Source: Alphaproteobacteria bacterium | GTDB lineage: Bacteria; Pseudomonadota; Alphaproteobacteria; Rhizobiales; Xanthobacteraceae | DNA length: 6,175 nt | Direction: 5' to 3' | Assembly (NCBI GenBank): GCA_005884855.1 | Contig: VAZS01000164.1 | Span: 1 to 6,175 of the forward strand | Shown: positions 1 through 6,175 of the stretch, in pieces | Layout of the letters: every line of letters begins with the position of its first letter | Numbering within the stretch: the first letter of the stretch is position 1 | Position numbers and translations under genes: made by a program | Notes under the pieces: generated by a model | Told to the model about the DNA's origin: nothing | Seen by the model: only the letters and a program-made list of their open reading frames with translations | Databases searched by the model: none

Positions 1-393
1 CTTGGCCGCGAAATGGCGGCGATGACCTTCATTGATGCTCCGGAATACCCCGGAAATGATGAGGGCGCGACCACCCGCCTCCGGACCGGCTTCGTCCGAC
101 GGCACCGCCTTATAGCCACGATCGCGTAGCTGCTGCGCTACCGTGTCGGCCACGATGAAGGCCGTGGCGCGGGCGACGGAAGCGGCACGATCGGCCGGCG
201 ACACGCCCTGCCGGCCGCGCTGCAAGGAAAAACCGAGGCTCGGGTCGAGAAGCACGATCCGCCTCGGCGCGGCGAAGCGGCGCACGATAATCAAATCGGG
301 ATGTGAGGGCGCGGAAGTGTCGGGGGATTCCGCGCAGAGCCCGAGTCCAGAGAAGACCAAAAGCGCCAGACCCGCAATCAGGAATGAGCGCAT
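1..393 (-). CDS. DUF4410-type exported protein, N-terminal part (runs off the left edge)
   Basis: The minus strand reads open from an ATG at 393 to position 1, giving 131 residues with the C-terminus missing. It begins with a signal peptide: MRSF, a hydrophobic core (LIAGLALLVFSGLGL), then CAES, so cleavage after LCA is likely. There is a cysteine in this stretch, but the residue before it is Leu, so it is not a canonical lipobox. The mature part contains HPDLIIVRRFAAP, LLDPSLGFSLQRG, AASVARATAFIVADTVAQQL, RGYKAV and GGRALIISGVFRSINEGHRR. This order matches what I remember of the DUF4410 family, which is of unknown function, exported and common in alphaproteobacteria. An AGGTGG (minus strand of 405-410) lies 11 bases before the ATG, which supports this start. 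The gene is divergent from the decayed gene to its right. The family call is from memory and the function is unknown. Confidence 0.75.
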   Translation of the reverse strand, partial: MRSFLIAGLALLVFSGLGLCAESPDTSAPSHPDLIIVRRFAAPRRIVLLDPSLGFSLQRGRQGVSPADRAASVARATAFIVADTVAQQLRDRGYKAVPSDEAGPEAGGRALIISGVFRSINEGHRRHFAAK

Positions 394-465
394 GGCTGAT
401 TTAGCCACCTGCCAGTCTCGCGCTCGCCAGCCGGTGGCGCTTGCATGCTGCAAGCCGCCGGAACG

Positions 466-795
466 GTCGATCTGTTCGGCGCGTGCGGCGTATCCAGGAT
501 CTTCGATTGACTTCCCGGATTTTCGCTGTTTGAGGTCCTCGTGTGCTCGCCGCAGGCTTGGGCGAGCGCCGCCGTCCTCGGGCTGGCGCAGGCGAGCCTC
601 GGGCGGCAATTTGATCCCGCTGCGCGCGAGATCCGCTTCGAGCCTCCGATGCTGCCTGCCCTCGATCACCTGCATGTACGGGGTCTGCGGCTCGGCGATG
701 CCGAAGCCGATGTGCTGCTGCACCGCTCGAGCGACGAGGTCGCCGCAACCGTGACGCGACGGCGGGGCAAGATCCGCATCGCCATCGTGCATTAA
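466..795 (+). pseudogene. 3' remnant of an amylo-alpha-1,6-glucosidase (glycogen debranching enzyme) gene
   Basis: From about 541 to the TAA at 793-795 the plus strand encodes 84 residues that look like the extreme C-terminus of bacterial amylo-alpha-1,6-glucosidases, enzymes that cleave alpha-1,6 branches of glycogen. Visible signatures in order are CSPQAWASAA, ASLGRQFDPAAREIRFE, PMLPALDHLHVRGLRLGDAE, then DEVAATVTRRRGKIRIAIVH. Family members usually carry a Leu-Pro-Glu-Leu-Phe-Cys-Gly-Phe segment shortly before CSPQAW. Here, in the same frame, I see VDLFGACGVSRIFD (466-507), a TGA stop at 508-510, then LPGFSLFEVLV, which looks like a degraded and shortened version. Full-length family members have about 700 residues. 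The remaining gene would have to lie across 1-465, which instead holds the opposite-strand DUF4410 gene. I conclude that this is a truncated, inactive relic. A short protein starting at GTG 541 could still be predicted by software, but I see no ribosome binding site for it. Confidence 0.78.
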
Positions 796-1013
796 TCGGG
801 CTCTGTTGTCAGCCAGGGAGCCGCTTAGCTTGCGACCTGTCGCGAGTTGGTCAATGACCACTTTTGGGGCCCGAGGCGCCAATTACACGGAGCTAAAGCG
901 GAAAGCGGCTTCGGACCAACGGTACGCATTCGCTCGCGGCCCGAGTGGGGTGAGCATACGTCGGGGCCAGCCTCCTTAATCCCGGCTGCATCTCTTCAGG
1001 CTCTTCCCGCTGT
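796..1013. other. Intergenic spacer between convergent features
   Basis: This spacer lies between the debranching-enzyme remnant and the membrane-protein gene, whose 3' ends face each other. No coding sequence is convincing. A GC-poor hairpin with a T-run, as in an intrinsic terminator, is not visible. The only possible stem is GGCTC (799-803) with GAGCC (818-822), which has a 14-base loop and no T-tract. A short dyad, GGTCA-A-TGACC, sits at 849-859. Confidence 0.5.
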
Positions 1014-1502
1014 TCAAGTCAGCAGCAGCTCGCACAAAGCGGCAATGCTAGCCAGCATCAGGTACATGACACCGACGACAGTAAGGTAGGTGATCGAGCG
1101 CGGAGGATGCAGTCCCAACCAAACCAAGCTGCCGACCAAAAGATACGTTGCCACGTTAAGTAGAACTGCGAAAAGGCTTGCCAATGTAAAGATCGGCCCT
1201 TGCATTCCGATGGTCAAAACTGACGCTGGCCAGATTAGGACTCGGAGCGGGCCGACAAGGCGATCTAAACCGGCAGGATGAGTTACATCCTGTTCTAAGG
1301 ACAGAATGATAAGGGGCACGACAGCCCCAATTGCCCCGACTAAAGTGATCACACGAAAACCGCGTTCAGGATGCGGTGAGGCGTTCGGTCGGACGGCCCG
1401 GTAAGGCGCTACCGCCGACCAACTTGGTTCGGGTGCGCGGGCCAAACGAGTGCTGGGCTTGCGCTCTTGCCGCCTTGCCTCTTTCCTCAAATTTGCCAGC
1501 AA
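1014..1502 (-). CDS. Small hypothetical membrane protein with four predicted helices
   Basis: I do not recognise a named family with certainty. The frame gives up to 162 residues and its second half is clearly membrane-like. Hydrophobic segments fall near residues 51-69 (VITLVGAIGAVVPLIILSL), 82-100 (containing RVLIWPASVL), 105-130 (LASLFAVLLNVATYLLVG) and 136-161 (ending ALCELLLT). The IWP-A-S segment followed by a helix with LNV-TYLLVG resembles small inner-membrane hypothetical proteins of rhizobia as I remember them. The start is uncertain. TTG at 1502 has GAAAGG nine bases upstream on the minus strand, but the first 50 residues it adds are Arg- and Pro-rich and look poorly coding. GTG at 1352 would start right at the first helix, giving 112 residues, but has no clear ribosome binding site. 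The frame is open upstream of 1502. The gene stands alone, convergent with the remnant at its 3' side. It may be functional or a decaying gene. Confidence 0.55.
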   Translation of the reverse strand: MLANLRKEARRQERKPSTRLARAPEPSWSAVAPYRAVRPNASPHPERGFRVITLVGAIGAVVPLIILSLEQDVTHPAGLDRLVGPLRVLIWPASVLTIGMQGPIFTLASLFAVLLNVATYLLVGSLVWLGLHPPRSITYLTVVGVMYLMLASIAALCELLLT

Positions 1503-1820
1503 CGTCCGCAGCCTTTCGTTTGGAAGCCGCGGTTTGCTCGGGCGAGCCCACCGTGCGGCTTCGATTTGAGGAGGAGATCGTCGGTGACTCGGTAAGCAGG
1601 TCTGGTCAGTTGCCGGCGCTGTGCGGCCCCGACCGCGTCAAGCACCTTGCCGCAGATCGCGGTCAAATCGTCGGTTTCACTCTGCAACTTCTCGATGCGT
1701 GCTCCCGGCTGCCCTGATTCTTGGCCTTCTGTACATGCAACTCCCTCAATCGCTGATTCAATCCAACAGCAGCGCGCTTTCCTGCAGCGTGAGCATTTAA
1801 ACCCACGATTATCAGATCTC
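1487..1820 (-). pseudogene. Possible frameshifted small coding remnant of unknown function
   Basis: Two adjacent minus-strand frames have protein-like composition and join end to end with a one-base shift near 1695-1705. The upstream frame, from a possible GTG near 1810, reads GLNAHAAGKRAAVGLNQRL and then RELHVQKAKNQGSREHA. The downstream frame reads ARIEKLQSETDDLTAICGKV, LDAVGAAQRRQLTRPAYRV and TDDLLLKSKPHGG, stopping at 1487. Joined, they would give a roughly 110-residue charged, helix-rich protein with a possible coiled-coil start. I recognise no family. Neither half has a good start codon with a ribosome binding site, and the end overlaps the start region of the membrane-protein gene. The call rests only on composition and on the way the two frames complement each other, so it may be chance. 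Confidence 0.22.
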
Positions 1821-2107
1821 TACGTAAGTCTACGAATGCGCAAGACGCAGGTTCCTTCGCTGAGCGGGCATTTCCCGGGGGCTCAAAAATGTCACATCCC
1901 TATCTCGAGCCTGGTGACACCGGAAAATAGCTTCGTTCCCGAGCGTGCCCCGAATGCGCACGACTCTTGGAACGTGTTGCGCCGCACGGCGCTCTCGGAC
2001 ACTCTCCAACGAGGCGATGAGCGAGGCGCCGTGAAGCATTTGAGAATTTCGGCTCGATTCTGCGTTGCTGCGTTTCGGTGGAGTTGCTTGAGAGTCGCCG
2101 TTGGCCA
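1503..2107. other. Gene-poor region upstream of tamA
   Basis: Apart from the doubtful remnant described separately, I see no supportable gene here. The open frames on both strands have skewed Arg/Ser/Pro/Cys composition, no usable ribosome binding sites and no recognisable motifs. The base composition is more mixed, with more AT-rich patches (around 1795-1830 and 1885-1930) than in the tam genes. The promoter of tamA should lie in the last part of this stretch, but no clear -35/-10 pair stands out. A weak dyad, TGTCAC (1890-1895) with GTGACA (1914-1919), is visible. Confidence 0.5.
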
Positions 2108-3805
2108 ATGTTCGCCGAGGCATCGCTGGTGACCTCTCGCGCGGCTCGACGCAGGGGCTTGACGCTCCTGATAGGAGGGGCGCTGGCGTGTTTGTGCGGT
2201 CCGTCGGTGTTGGCGGACCTGCGATACAAGGCCAAGATTACCGGCGTCGAGGATTCCAGCCTCGCCGATCTCCTCGACGAGGTATCGGAACTCAAGAGCC
2301 TCGATGATCGTCTACCGGCCTCGGAAGAGGCTTTGCGCCGGCGCGCCGACCGCGATCTTGGCTTACTGCAGGACGCCGCGCACAGCCTCGGCTACTGGAA
2401 CGCGCAATTCTCTTACGAAATCGACGCCGCTAGCGACCCGGTCGATGTAACGGTCATGGCGAATCCCGGCCCGCTCTATCGCATTGTCTCGATCGAAATT
2501 CGCGACCCGAGCGGCAAGCCGCTTGTCGTTCCGATCGACCCGGCCGCGCCGCCGCTGCCGCTCAAGCCGGGTGATCCGGCGCGCACCGAGCCGGTCATCG
2601 CAACCGAAAACGCGCTGCTGGCCGCGCTCGGTCACGCCGGCTATCCGTTCGCCAAACGGGGCGAACGGCGCGTCGTGGTCGATCACGATACGCGGACGAT
2701 GGCGATCACCTACATGCTGGATCCGGGGCATCGAATGCGGTTCGGAACGGCGTCGGTGACCGGACTCGAACGGCTCGATCCGGGCTACGTGGAGCGCCGC
2801 GTCCAGTGGCACCCGGGAGAGCCGTACGACAACCGCAAGGTCGACGAGACTCGCAAGCTTCTGATCGAAAGCGGGCTCTTCAGCACGGTCAAAATCACGC
2901 CGGTCAACGACCTGGCCGCTCCCGATCAGGCGCGAATGGAAATCGAGACGAAGGAGCGGGTCCACCGGACGATCGGCGGCGGACTTGCCTACAACACCAG
3001 CGAAGGCGCCGGCGCCCGGGTATTCTGGGAGAATCGTAATCTATTCGGCGGCGCCGAGTCTCTGCGGCTGACTCTGGATGTCGGACAACGCCGCTTCAGG
3101 CCCGACTTGACGCTCGGCGCAGCCATGAGCATTGAAAAAGCCAATGTCGTGCAAGAGGCGAATTTCGGATCGTTAACCGCGGCGCAGCGAACCCAGCATT
3201 ATTCGCTCGTCGGCCTTCCGCTGTATTTGAAGCTCGATCGCAGTGACGATCTGCTCAACCCGAGCCGGGGCTATCGCGGCCAGACCAATCTGACGTTCTA
3301 TCGGAGCTTCTCCGGTCCCGACCTGACATTCGCCTCCGGGCGAATTTCGGCCAGTACCTATCAGCGGCTCACTGACAGCGATCGCTACGTCATTGCGGGC
3401 TTCGCCGCGGTTTCTTCGATTGAGGGTGCGTCGCTTGCGGAGCTCCCCGCTGACAAGCGCATCTATGCCGGCGGCGGCGGGTCAATCCGCGCATACGCGT
3501 TTCAGAAAGCCGGACCACTCGATATCAATAACAACCCGATTGGCGGTAAGTCGAGCCTGGAGCTGAGCCTCGAGGCGCGCATCAAGATCACCGACACAAT
3601 CGGCATCGTCCCGTTTGTCGATGCCGGCAGCTTTTACCCGAGCAGTGTACCGCAGCTTGGCCATCAGCTCTTCTATGGCCCCGGGCTCGGCTTGCGCTAT
3701 TACACCGCGTTTGGGCCGGTGCGGCTTGACGTGGCGACGCCGCTGAAGCGGCGCTCGGCGGATTCACCGATTCAGGTCTACATCAGCCTCGGCCAGGCGT
3801 TCTGA
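2108..3805 (+). CDS. tamA: TamA, Omp85-family outer-membrane protein of the translocation and assembly module
   Basis: TamA is the outer-membrane barrel partner of TamB. In studied bacteria the pair acts in insertion of some outer-membrane proteins and in envelope lipid homeostasis. From ATG 2108 the protein has 565 residues. The parts are a signal peptide with a basic RAARRRG start and probable cleavage after SVLA (residue 36), POTRA1 (about 37-120), POTRA2 (from GPLYRIVSIEIRD, about 122-205), POTRA3 (RMRFGTASVTG, about 209-288, with LLIESGLFSTVKI typical of the last POTRA), and a barrel from about 290. Barrel landmarks are WENRNLFGGAE (307-317), DRSDDLLNPSRGY (377-389), the L6-loop segment AGGGGSIRAYAFQ (455-467), and a C-terminal beta-signal ending in Phe565. 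The L6 motif is IRAY where V/I-R-G-F/Y is usual. The start is not settled: GTG 2078 lacks a ribosome binding site, while GTG 2129 has CGAGG eight bases upstream and also keeps the full signal peptide. The length is normal for alphaproteobacterial TamA. Confidence 0.95.
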   Translation: MFAEASLVTSRAARRRGLTLLIGGALACLCGPSVLADLRYKAKITGVEDSSLADLLDEVSELKSLDDRLPASEEALRRRADRDLGLLQDAAHSLGYWNAQFSYEIDAASDPVDVTVMANPGPLYRIVSIEIRDPSGKPLVVPIDPAAPPLPLKPGDPARTEPVIATENALLAALGHAGYPFAKRGERRVVVDHDTRTMAITYMLDPGHRMRFGTASVTGLERLDPGYVERRVQWHPGEPYDNRKVDETRKLLIESGLFSTVKITPVNDLAAPDQARMEIETKERVHRTIGGGLAYNTSEGAGARVFWENRNLFGGAESLRLTLDVGQRRFRPDLTLGAAMSIEKANVVQEANFGSLTAAQRTQHYSLVGLPLYLKLDRSDDLLNPSRGYRGQTNLTFYRSFSGPDLTFASGRISASTYQRLTDSDRYVIAGFAAVSSIEGASLAELPADKRIYAGGGGSIRAYAFQKAGPLDINNNPIGGKSSLELSLEARIKITDTIGIVPFVDAGSFYPSSVPQLGHQLFYGPGLGLRYYTAFGPVRLDVATPLKRRSADSPIQVYISLGQAF

Positions 3806-3807
3806 TG
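3794..3807 (+). promoter_or_regulatory. tamA-tamB translational coupling junction
   Basis: The tamA stop TGA (3803-3805) and the tamB start ATG (3805-3807) overlap by one base, as TGATG. A weak ribosome binding site, CAGG (3794-3797), lies seven bases before the ATG inside the end of tamA. This arrangement suggests that ribosomes finishing tamA restart on tamB, which would keep the two partners at matched levels. Confidence 0.8.
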
Positions 3808-6175
3808 CAACTCAAGCCCCTTCTAAACCGGTCACTGCGCTGGTTGGGATTTACCCTGTTGCTGATGACGATGCTTCTGGTCGGCACGTTCGGCCTGTTA
3901 CAGACGTCGATCGGCCTGGGGTGGGCCGGGCGTCTACTCGGCAGCGTAATGAGCAGCCCGGGTTTTTTGGTCACGCTGCGCGGGCTCGACGGCAGCTTCC
4001 CATTCGATCTGCGGGCAACGCTCATCGAAATCAGCGACGACCGTGGAATCTGGCTGGCATTGAACGACGCGCATCTGGACATAGCGGCTGGCGACTTGCT
4101 GTCCGGATCGCTGCATGTGACAAACCTGATCGTCGGGGAGATCGCGGTCACTCGCCTGCCGGAAGCGGCGGCTCCTCGCAAACCAGTGCCGCTGTCCGAA
4201 CGCTTGCGATTACCGCTGCTGCCGGTCGCGGTCACGGTTGATCGCCTTGCAATCGAGCGGCTCGCTCTTGACACGGATATCTTGGGCGAGACCGTCGAGG
4301 CGGCAATCGCCGGGCGTGCCGTCCTGCGCGCCGGTACGGCCGAAGTGATTCTGGATCTACACCGCATTGACGGCATGCCCGGAAACCTCGGGCTTGAGCT
4401 GCGCGAGAGTGGCGTGGAGCCGGTCCTTGCGTTGCGACTGATGGCGAGCGAGCCGACCGGGATGCTGCTCGGTCGATGGCTCAATCGAGCCGATCGGCCG
4501 TCTCTCGCGGTGTCACTGTCCGGCCAGGGCCCGCTGGCGGACTGGCACGGCCGTTTCGAGGCGTCCGCCGGTCAACTCGCCAGACTTGCCGGCAAGGTGA
4601 CGATGACCGCCGCGCGAGATACAATTGTCGCGGTGACCGCCACTGCTGCGATCGCGCCGCTGCTGCCGCCCGAGATGGCGATGTTGACCGGTGACAGCGT
4701 GCCCGTTACGGCGCGCGCTCGCTTCTCAGAGAACGGTGCGATCTCGCTCGAAACGCTGTCGATCGACATGGCGGCGGGGAAATTGAACGCCGACCTGGCG
4801 CTTGCCGGACCCGATCGCGCCATCGCCGGACATCTCCAGGCGAGTCTTGCGCAATTAGGGTCAGCGAGCGGTCTACTCGGCCAGCCCGTTCGGGGCTCGG
4901 CCGAGCTGATCGCGACGATTTCCGGTAGCGAAGACCGGCCAATGCTGCGGATCGATGCGACCGGGGACTCGATCGGCGTTGCCGCGGCGGACGCGGAGCA
5001 TGCCGACGCTCGGGTTGACATCGGGTGGCGCGGCAATCCCGCCGACCCATCGGCGCGCATCGAGATCACGGCGGGCGGTAGCATTCGTGGGATAGCCAAG
5101 CCGGAAGGGGCACCGCGCGAGCTTGGCCGCGATCTCGACTGGTCGCTGGCGGCTACGAGTATGCCAGACGGAAGCGCGGCTGAGGTGACCGACTTCACCA
5201 TCCGTGGTGCCGGGATCAACATCGCGGGTGCTGGCAAGACCGGGCGGTTCGGGCAGGACCTTGAAGGCTGGCTCCGGCTCACCGTCGCCGATCTACATCC
5301 GTTCACGGGCATGCTCGGGCACCCGATCGAAGGTGAGCTGAATCTGAACGCGACGGCACGGCAGTCATCCCCGGACCGTGTCATCGCTACCCTCGACGGC
5401 TCGATCGAAAAACTGCATTCGGGGATTGCCGCGCTGGACGCGCTCGCCGGCGGGTCGGTCGCTATCGCCGGGTCGGCTCAGCGCGATGCGGACGGCGTGT
5501 TGCGCCTTGACCAACTGACGATGATTGGAGCGGGCTCGCACGTCGCGGCGAACGGAAGTTTCGACCCGGCGAGCCAGCTGCTTGCCGCGACACTTGATAC
5601 CGAGATCGGCGACCTACAACCAGCCAGCGGCACCCTGGGCATGAGCCTCGCCGGCAAGCTGAGCGGCAACATCGCGGTCGCGGGTCGCCTCGATGGACTG
5701 CGCGTGCGAGCGCGGCTCGACGGAAACGGTATAGCCGTAGGCGCCGCCGCGCTCGACCGCGTTCGGCTCGAGGCAGAAGTTGTCGACACGGCGCGGCCGG
5801 ATATCGCGGTGTCCGGTGATTTCCGCAGCGGTCGTCTTGAAGGAACGCTGGCGTTCGAAGCGGATGCCACCAACCCAGCCGAGTTGGCAGTCAGGCGATT
5901 GCAGCTGAAAGCCGCTGACAGCGTGGTCAATGCAGACCTCAAGCTCGATCTAAAGACACTGCTGACGCGGGGCAGCGTGAAGGCGGTATTGCCCGACCTG
6001 GCGTCGTGGTCACGTCTCACGGGCACGCCGCTGGCTGGTCGGCTCGATGCGACGGCGGCGCTCGACGCACAGTCCGGGCAGAGCTTAGGCTTTTCCATCA
6101 CCGGCGACCGCCTGTCCTCGACCGCCAGCGGCTCGCCGATCATGGTGGGCCATGTCGCCGCGATCGGGCGGCTCA
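3805..6175 (+). CDS. tamB: TamB, inner-membrane-anchored translocation and assembly module protein, N-terminal part (runs off the right edge)
   Basis: The frame is open from the ATG to the window end, giving 790 codons with the C-terminus missing. The protein starts MQLKPLLNRSLRW, then a single membrane anchor (about residues 13-36, LGFTLLLMTMLLVGTFGLL), which places the rest in the periplasm. The family's N-terminal signature follows: FLVTLRGLDGSFPFDLRATL, then SDDRGIWLALNDAHLDI, GDLLSGSLHVTNL and IAVTRLP (to about 119). The remainder is long, low in Cys and Lys, and made of alternating short hydrophobic strands, as expected for the lipid-conducting beta-groove of TamB and AsmA-like proteins. 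A module of the type xDLxxxSxLxGxPLxGxL recurs four times (about residues 349, 495, 602 and 730). The conserved C-terminal TamB domain (DUF490) that contacts TamA would lie beyond the right edge. Complete family members usually have 1,200-1,500 residues. The gene is co-transcribed with tamA and probably translationally coupled to it. The identification is firm because of both sequence and context. Confidence 0.94.
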   Translation, partial: MQLKPLLNRSLRWLGFTLLLMTMLLVGTFGLLQTSIGLGWAGRLLGSVMSSPGFLVTLRGLDGSFPFDLRATLIEISDDRGIWLALNDAHLDIAAGDLLSGSLHVTNLIVGEIAVTRLPEAAAPRKPVPLSERLRLPLLPVAVTVDRLAIERLALDTDILGETVEAAIAGRAVLRAGTAEVILDLHRIDGMPGNLGLELRESGVEPVLALRLMASEPTGMLLGRWLNRADRPSLAVSLSGQGPLADWHGRFEASAGQLARLAGKVTMTAARDTIVAVTATAAIAPLLPPEMAMLTGDSVPVTARARFSENGAISLETLSIDMAAGKLNADLALAGPDRAIAGHLQASLAQLGSASGLLGQPVRGSAELIATISGSEDRPMLRIDATGDSIGVAAADAEHADARVDIGWRGNPADPSARIEITAGGSIRGIAKPEGAPRELGRDLDWSLAATSMPDGSAAEVTDFTIRGAGINIAGAGKTGRFGQDLEGWLRLTVADLHPFTGMLGHPIEGELNLNATARQSSPDRVIATLDGSIEKLHSGIAALDALAGGSVAIAGSAQRDADGVLRLDQLTMIGAGSHVAANGSFDPASQLLAATLDTEIGDLQPASGTLGMSLAGKLSGNIAVAGRLDGLRVRARLDGNGIAVGAAALDRVRLEAEVVDTARPDIAVSGDFRSGRLEGTLAFEADATNPAELAVRRLQLKAADSVVNADLKLDLKTLLTRGSVKAVLPDLASWSRLTGTPLAGRLDATAALDAQSGQSLGFSITGDRLSSTASGSPIMVGHVAAIGRL
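4849..6045 (+). repeat. Protein-level recurring module within TamB (four diverged copies)
   Basis: Four segments in the tamB frame share the same pattern: AQLGSASGLLGQPVRGSAEL (4849-4908), ADLHPFTGMLGHPIEGEL (5287-5340), GDLQPASGTLGMSLAGKL (5608-5661) and PDLASWSRLTGTPLAGRL (5992-6045). The shared features are a D/Q-L start, a G seven to eight residues later, a small or proline residue plus a hydrophobic, then x-G-x-L/A leading into a beta-strand. Start-to-start spacing is 146, 107 and 128 residues. The DNA itself is not repeated, so the copies are old or convergent. Confidence 0.6.

Noticed and set aside
401..748. A 115-codon minus-strand open frame opposite the debranching-enzyme remnant
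   Set aside because: It is extremely Arg-rich with no motifs, and is explained as the antisense shadow of the plus-strand remnant.
143..754. A 203-codon plus-strand open frame
   Set aside because: Its composition (Arg, Ser, Pro, Cys) is that of a shadow frame. It lies opposite the DUF4410 gene and out of frame with the debranching-enzyme remnant, and it matches nothing I recognise.
1890..1919. TGTCAC/GTGACA inverted repeat as an operator or mobile-element end
   Set aside because: Six-base arms with an 18-base spacer are expected by chance at this length, and there is no second copy, target duplication or transposase nearby.
1647..2132. A 161-codon plus-strand open frame just before tamA
   Set aside because: It has no usable ribosome binding site, a random-looking composition with scattered Cys and Trp, and it runs out of frame into tamA. 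I see no motif to support it.
2363..2965. A 200-codon minus-strand open frame inside tamA
   Set aside because: It is an antisense shadow rich in Arg and Asp. The tamA frame over the same bases carries recognisable POTRA domains.
3783..6143. Long minus-strand open frames (233, 270 and 221 codons) opposite tamB
   Set aside because: They are Ser/Arg/Pro/Ala-rich antisense shadows caused by the GC-rich third positions of tamB, whose own frame is open and recognisable throughout.
1..6175. CRISPR arrays, tRNA or rRNA genes, toxin-antitoxin pairs, phage or transposon genes, and new defence-type systems
   Set aside because: On reading both strands I saw no regularly spaced repeats, cloverleaf-type sequences or hallmark enzyme motifs. 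The recognisable content is ordinary envelope biogenesis genes plus gene relics.

Overview
The window is GC-rich DNA that reads like an alphaproteobacterial chromosome, most likely Hyphomicrobiales (Bradyrhizobium-like). This rests on codon style, a DUF4410-type exported protein, an alphaproteobacterial-style tamA-tamB pair, and my memory of similar proteins in that group. No sequence search was possible, so the placement is an inference.

Layout. (1) Positions 1-393, minus strand: the N-terminal part of an exported DUF4410-type protein that runs off the left edge. (2) Positions about 466-795, plus strand: a decayed 3' remnant of an amylo-alpha-1,6-glucosidase (glycogen debranching enzyme) gene. 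Only the C-terminal end of the family is recognisable, and the rest of the gene is gone. (3) Positions 796-2107: a 1.3 kb gene-poor stretch. It holds one probable small four-helix membrane protein (1014-1502, minus), a possible frameshifted small coding remnant (1487-1820, minus), and otherwise nothing I can assign. (4) Positions 2108-3805, plus: a complete tamA, an Omp85-family outer-membrane protein with a signal peptide, three POTRA domains and a 16-stranded-type barrel. (5) Positions 3805-6175, plus: the first 790 codons of tamB, an inner-membrane-anchored, periplasm-spanning beta-rich protein that continues past the right edge.

tamA and tamB form a tightly coupled operon: the TGA stop of tamA shares its last base with the ATG of tamB. 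Together they would form the translocation and assembly module, which links the inner and outer membranes and is implicated in outer-membrane protein assembly and lipid transport. The DNA upstream looks like a region of gene decay beside this conserved envelope operon. I found no convincing new biological system. The points most worth a second look are the debranching-enzyme remnant, a recurring sequence module inside TamB, the altered L6 motif of TamA (IRAY in place of the usual V/I-R-G-F/Y), and the orphan membrane protein.
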